From Tubiluchus corallicola (lineage: Eukaryota; Priapulida; Priapulimorpha; Priapulimorphida; Tubiluchidae): a stretch of 31,000 nt of DNA. The position numbers and the translations under genes were made by a program. The notes under the pieces are model-generated. The model was not told the DNA's origin, did not search any database, and saw nothing but the letters and a program-made list of their open reading frames with translations. Of this stretch, positions 30,401-31,000 are shown piece after piece (position 1 is the stretch's first letter; the number at the start of each line of letters is the position of its first letter). Location: positions 124,537-155,536 of the forward strand of contig JAQGDQ010000366.1 of the NCBI GenBank assembly GCA_030141605.1, given 5' to 3'.

Positions 30401-31000
30401 TGTAACTTACGGTTTCATTGTCGTAGGTTTCACGTCTAAATCCAAAAGGGAAGGCAACTGTTTTTCCTTTTCTTTCATCTCTTCCAAGACATGACTGGGA
30501 GGCGTGGGGAGAAGACTAGGTTTCTTAGATCGGTCTCTGTGTCTGTCTCTTTCTGAACCGTGCTCTTCACTCTCTAACAGCTAGAATACACAAGAAGAAA
30601 TGCAGTGAGGAAAACGTTCTAAAATTACAATCGAGTAAAATTGCCATTGTTTTCCAAACATGCAGTTCCAGCATTGTGTGAAACAATGGAACAAACAAAA
30701 CAAAAAGTACTAATTAAAAGAGTGCTTTATTATCTGACTCTATGACCAGACATCCTAAGTTGAGCAATGCTTGGTAAATCACCTGGATGAGGGACCATGT
30801 AAAACTTGCAGTTACTGAACACCAACTAAACTCAACAAGAAACTATTCAGTTATTTTTAAGATAAATAGTCCAACAGTCCCAAGACCCTTAAAACGAGAG
30901 ACACCATTTTTATGCAAGCAAATGCTAGGAAATCTCTCCAGGCGATCAAAGCAAACAGCTACAGCCCTACCTTGCCGAGAACGAGTTTTCCTTCCGCCGT
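26091..31000 (-). CDS. ZC3H4: ZC3H4/ZC3H6-like CCCH zinc-finger protein, C-terminal part, gene-level join
   Basis: Minus-strand join: 30971-31000 (partial), 30411-30580, 29994-30190, 28928-29884, 28698-28807, 26091-27440; about 937 codons. The vertebrate relatives are nuclear RNA-binding CCCH proteins. ZC3H4 acts with WDR82 to terminate unproductive non-coding transcription (restrictor), and insect suppressor of sable is the related gene. The visible landmarks follow human order: a helix after the last zinc finger, LLPTPP, LPSLLDLDVKPT, KPPSFY, an RG-rich tract, a long MNQGPG repeat, QRQLFLRIKQ, WYSESDEDG, scattered DPR motifs, and DVFKSVDPTASPFL at the end. Every exon junction keeps phase. 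The three zinc fingers should lie just beyond base 31000. I cannot separate ZC3H4 from ZC3H6, and an invertebrate may have only one gene. Confidence 0.92.
28291..28661. mobile_element. Pogo/Tigger-like MITE, 371 bp, in an intron of the ZC3H4/6-like gene
   Basis: The left end CAGTCGACCCTCGTTAAACC and the right end in reverse complement CAGTAAACCCTCGTTAAACC give 24-bp TIRs with two mismatches, flanked by TA (28289-28290 and 28662-28663). CAGT..ACCCTCGTTA is a known tip type of pogo/Tigger elements. The element ends 36 bp from the donor of the exon at 28698-28807. The rest of the intron (27441-28290) shows nothing recognisable. Confidence 0.92.
28698..28807 (-). CDS. ZC3H4: ZC3H4/6-like exon with WYSESDEDG motif
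   Basis: This exon was too short to stand out as an ORF and was found by splice phase. The acceptor TTAATTGCAG|AT completes the split Asp. It reads DVERMTKDAAAEWYSESDED, then GDDKPLTSTLQQVRKEN, aligning with human WYSSSEEEEGSSVKSILKTLQKQ. Two phase-0 donors are possible: AAC|GTAAGC (exon end at 28698, better intron consensus) and CAG|GTGCGC (exon end at 28713). The second removes five residues, VRKEN. I chose the longer form because human continues with similar residues. Confidence 0.85.
28928..29884 (-). CDS. ZC3H4: ZC3H4/6-like exon with about 20 MNQGPG repeats
   Basis: The exon is 957 nt. The acceptor TCCGTTTTTTAG|GT completes a split Gly and the donor is ACAG|GTGAGC. After FPSPEIR come about 20 copies of a seven-residue repeat, x-M-N-Q-G-P-G, with decayed copies at the C-terminal side. 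Then follow a Leu-rich segment (LLSQAAAGLLQGG and neighbours), a charged part with DPRQRGGNDPRVPRG, and VTQRQLFLRIKQQQQLKEE, equivalent to human VQRALFVRLTQRYQEDEE. Vertebrate relatives also have Gly/Pro-rich sequence here, so the region is conserved in character, not in sequence. The open frame beyond the acceptor, starting at an upstream Met, is intronic read-through. Confidence 0.92.
29994..30190 (-). CDS. ZC3H4: ZC3H4/6-like exon, RG-rich
   Basis: The exon is 197 nt. The acceptor TTTACGTAG|G supplies the third base of the split Pro codon, giving KPPSFYKEND, which matches human RKPPAFYTSAS. It continues with an arginine/glycine tract (ARGRGRSGRGRGRGSRG) and an acidic/Gln/Gly stretch, and ends at GGT G|GTAAGC. 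RG tracts commonly bind RNA and are methylated on arginine. This is inferred from composition only. A start at the internal Met further upstream is unlikely because those codons are intronic. Confidence 0.88.
30411..30580 (-). CDS. ZC3H4: ZC3H4/6-like exon with LLPTPP and PSLLDLDVKPT
   Basis: The exon is 170 nt, enters in phase 0 after TGTATTCTAG and leaves with two bases of a Pro codon at CC|GTAAGT. It encodes LLESEEHGSERDRHRDRSKK, then PSLLPTPPSHVLEEMKEKEK and QLPSLLDLDVKPTTMK. Human ZC3H6 has GLLPTPP followed by a spacer and KIPSLFEIVVKPT, so the order and spacing match. The basic/acidic RDRHRDRS stretch is typical of nuclear RNA-processing proteins. Confidence 0.9.
30971..31000 (-). CDS. 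ZC3H4: ZC3H4/6-like exon, partial (region after the last CCCH finger)
   Basis: The last 10 codons of an exon cut by the window edge read TAEGKLVLGK before donor AAG|GTAGGG. Joined in phase 0 to the next exon it gives TAEGKLVLGKLLESEE, which aligns with the human LTKETKKLLDKVLNTDEE that directly follows the third zinc finger. The piece is short, so confidence rests on the junction phase and this alignment. Confidence 0.68.

Overview
This is animal nuclear DNA. It is AT-rich, has GT-AG introns and is loaded with minisatellites and miniature DNA transposons (MITEs). No bacterial or organellar features are visible. The two protein genes have clear human counterparts. The abundance of short TIR elements and the CSP tail, which resembles insect CSP in part, suggest an invertebrate, but the species cannot be named from this window.

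Layout. (1) Plus strand, 2014-16290: the 3' four coding exons (2014-2166, 6255-6386, 12834-12947, 16129-16290) of cysteine-string protein (CSP, DNAJC5), 186 codons, all joined by phase-0 introns. The exons with the HPD part of the J domain lie upstream of base 1. (2) Minus strand, 31000-26091: the last six coding exons (30971-31000 partial, 30411-30580, 29994-30190, 28928-29884, 28698-28807, 26091-27440) of a ZC3H4/ZC3H6-type CCCH zinc-finger protein, about 937 codons, ending in a diagnostic DPTASPF tail. Its zinc fingers lie beyond base 31000. The two genes converge, with about 9.8 kb between their stop codons.

Repeats. Five tandem arrays lie in or just beyond the CSP gene: 48 bp (1-1225), 44 bp (3669-6227), 122 bp (about 9733-11270), 167 bp (12957-13790, decaying to about 14065) and 50 bp (16597-17725). 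The 44-bp array stops about 27 nt before the acceptor of the cysteine-string exon, and the 167-bp array starts about 9 nt after the donor of the next exon. Long ORFs in these arrays (up to 951 codons) are by-products of unit length and stop-free units, not genes.

Mobile elements with readable ends: a hAT-type element with a perfect 8-bp target duplication (7341-7802); TA-flanked Tc1/mariner/pogo-type MITEs (2755-3604, 12293-12753, 14712-15254, 28291-28661); TTAA-flanked elements (about 1500-1981, 17801-18344, 20688-21828, 22225-22772); and a family with GTTCAGACTAGCGAG-type ends, present as a simple 314-bp copy (23378-23691) and as a copy whose inside has become a 122-bp satellite (about 9692-11324). 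The intergenic stretch 16.3-25.4 kb holds such elements and no gene I can support.

I found no unknown multi-gene system. The most unusual content is the concentration of minisatellites in the introns of one neuronal chaperone gene, two of them pressed against splice sites, and the evidence that one array arose inside a MITE.
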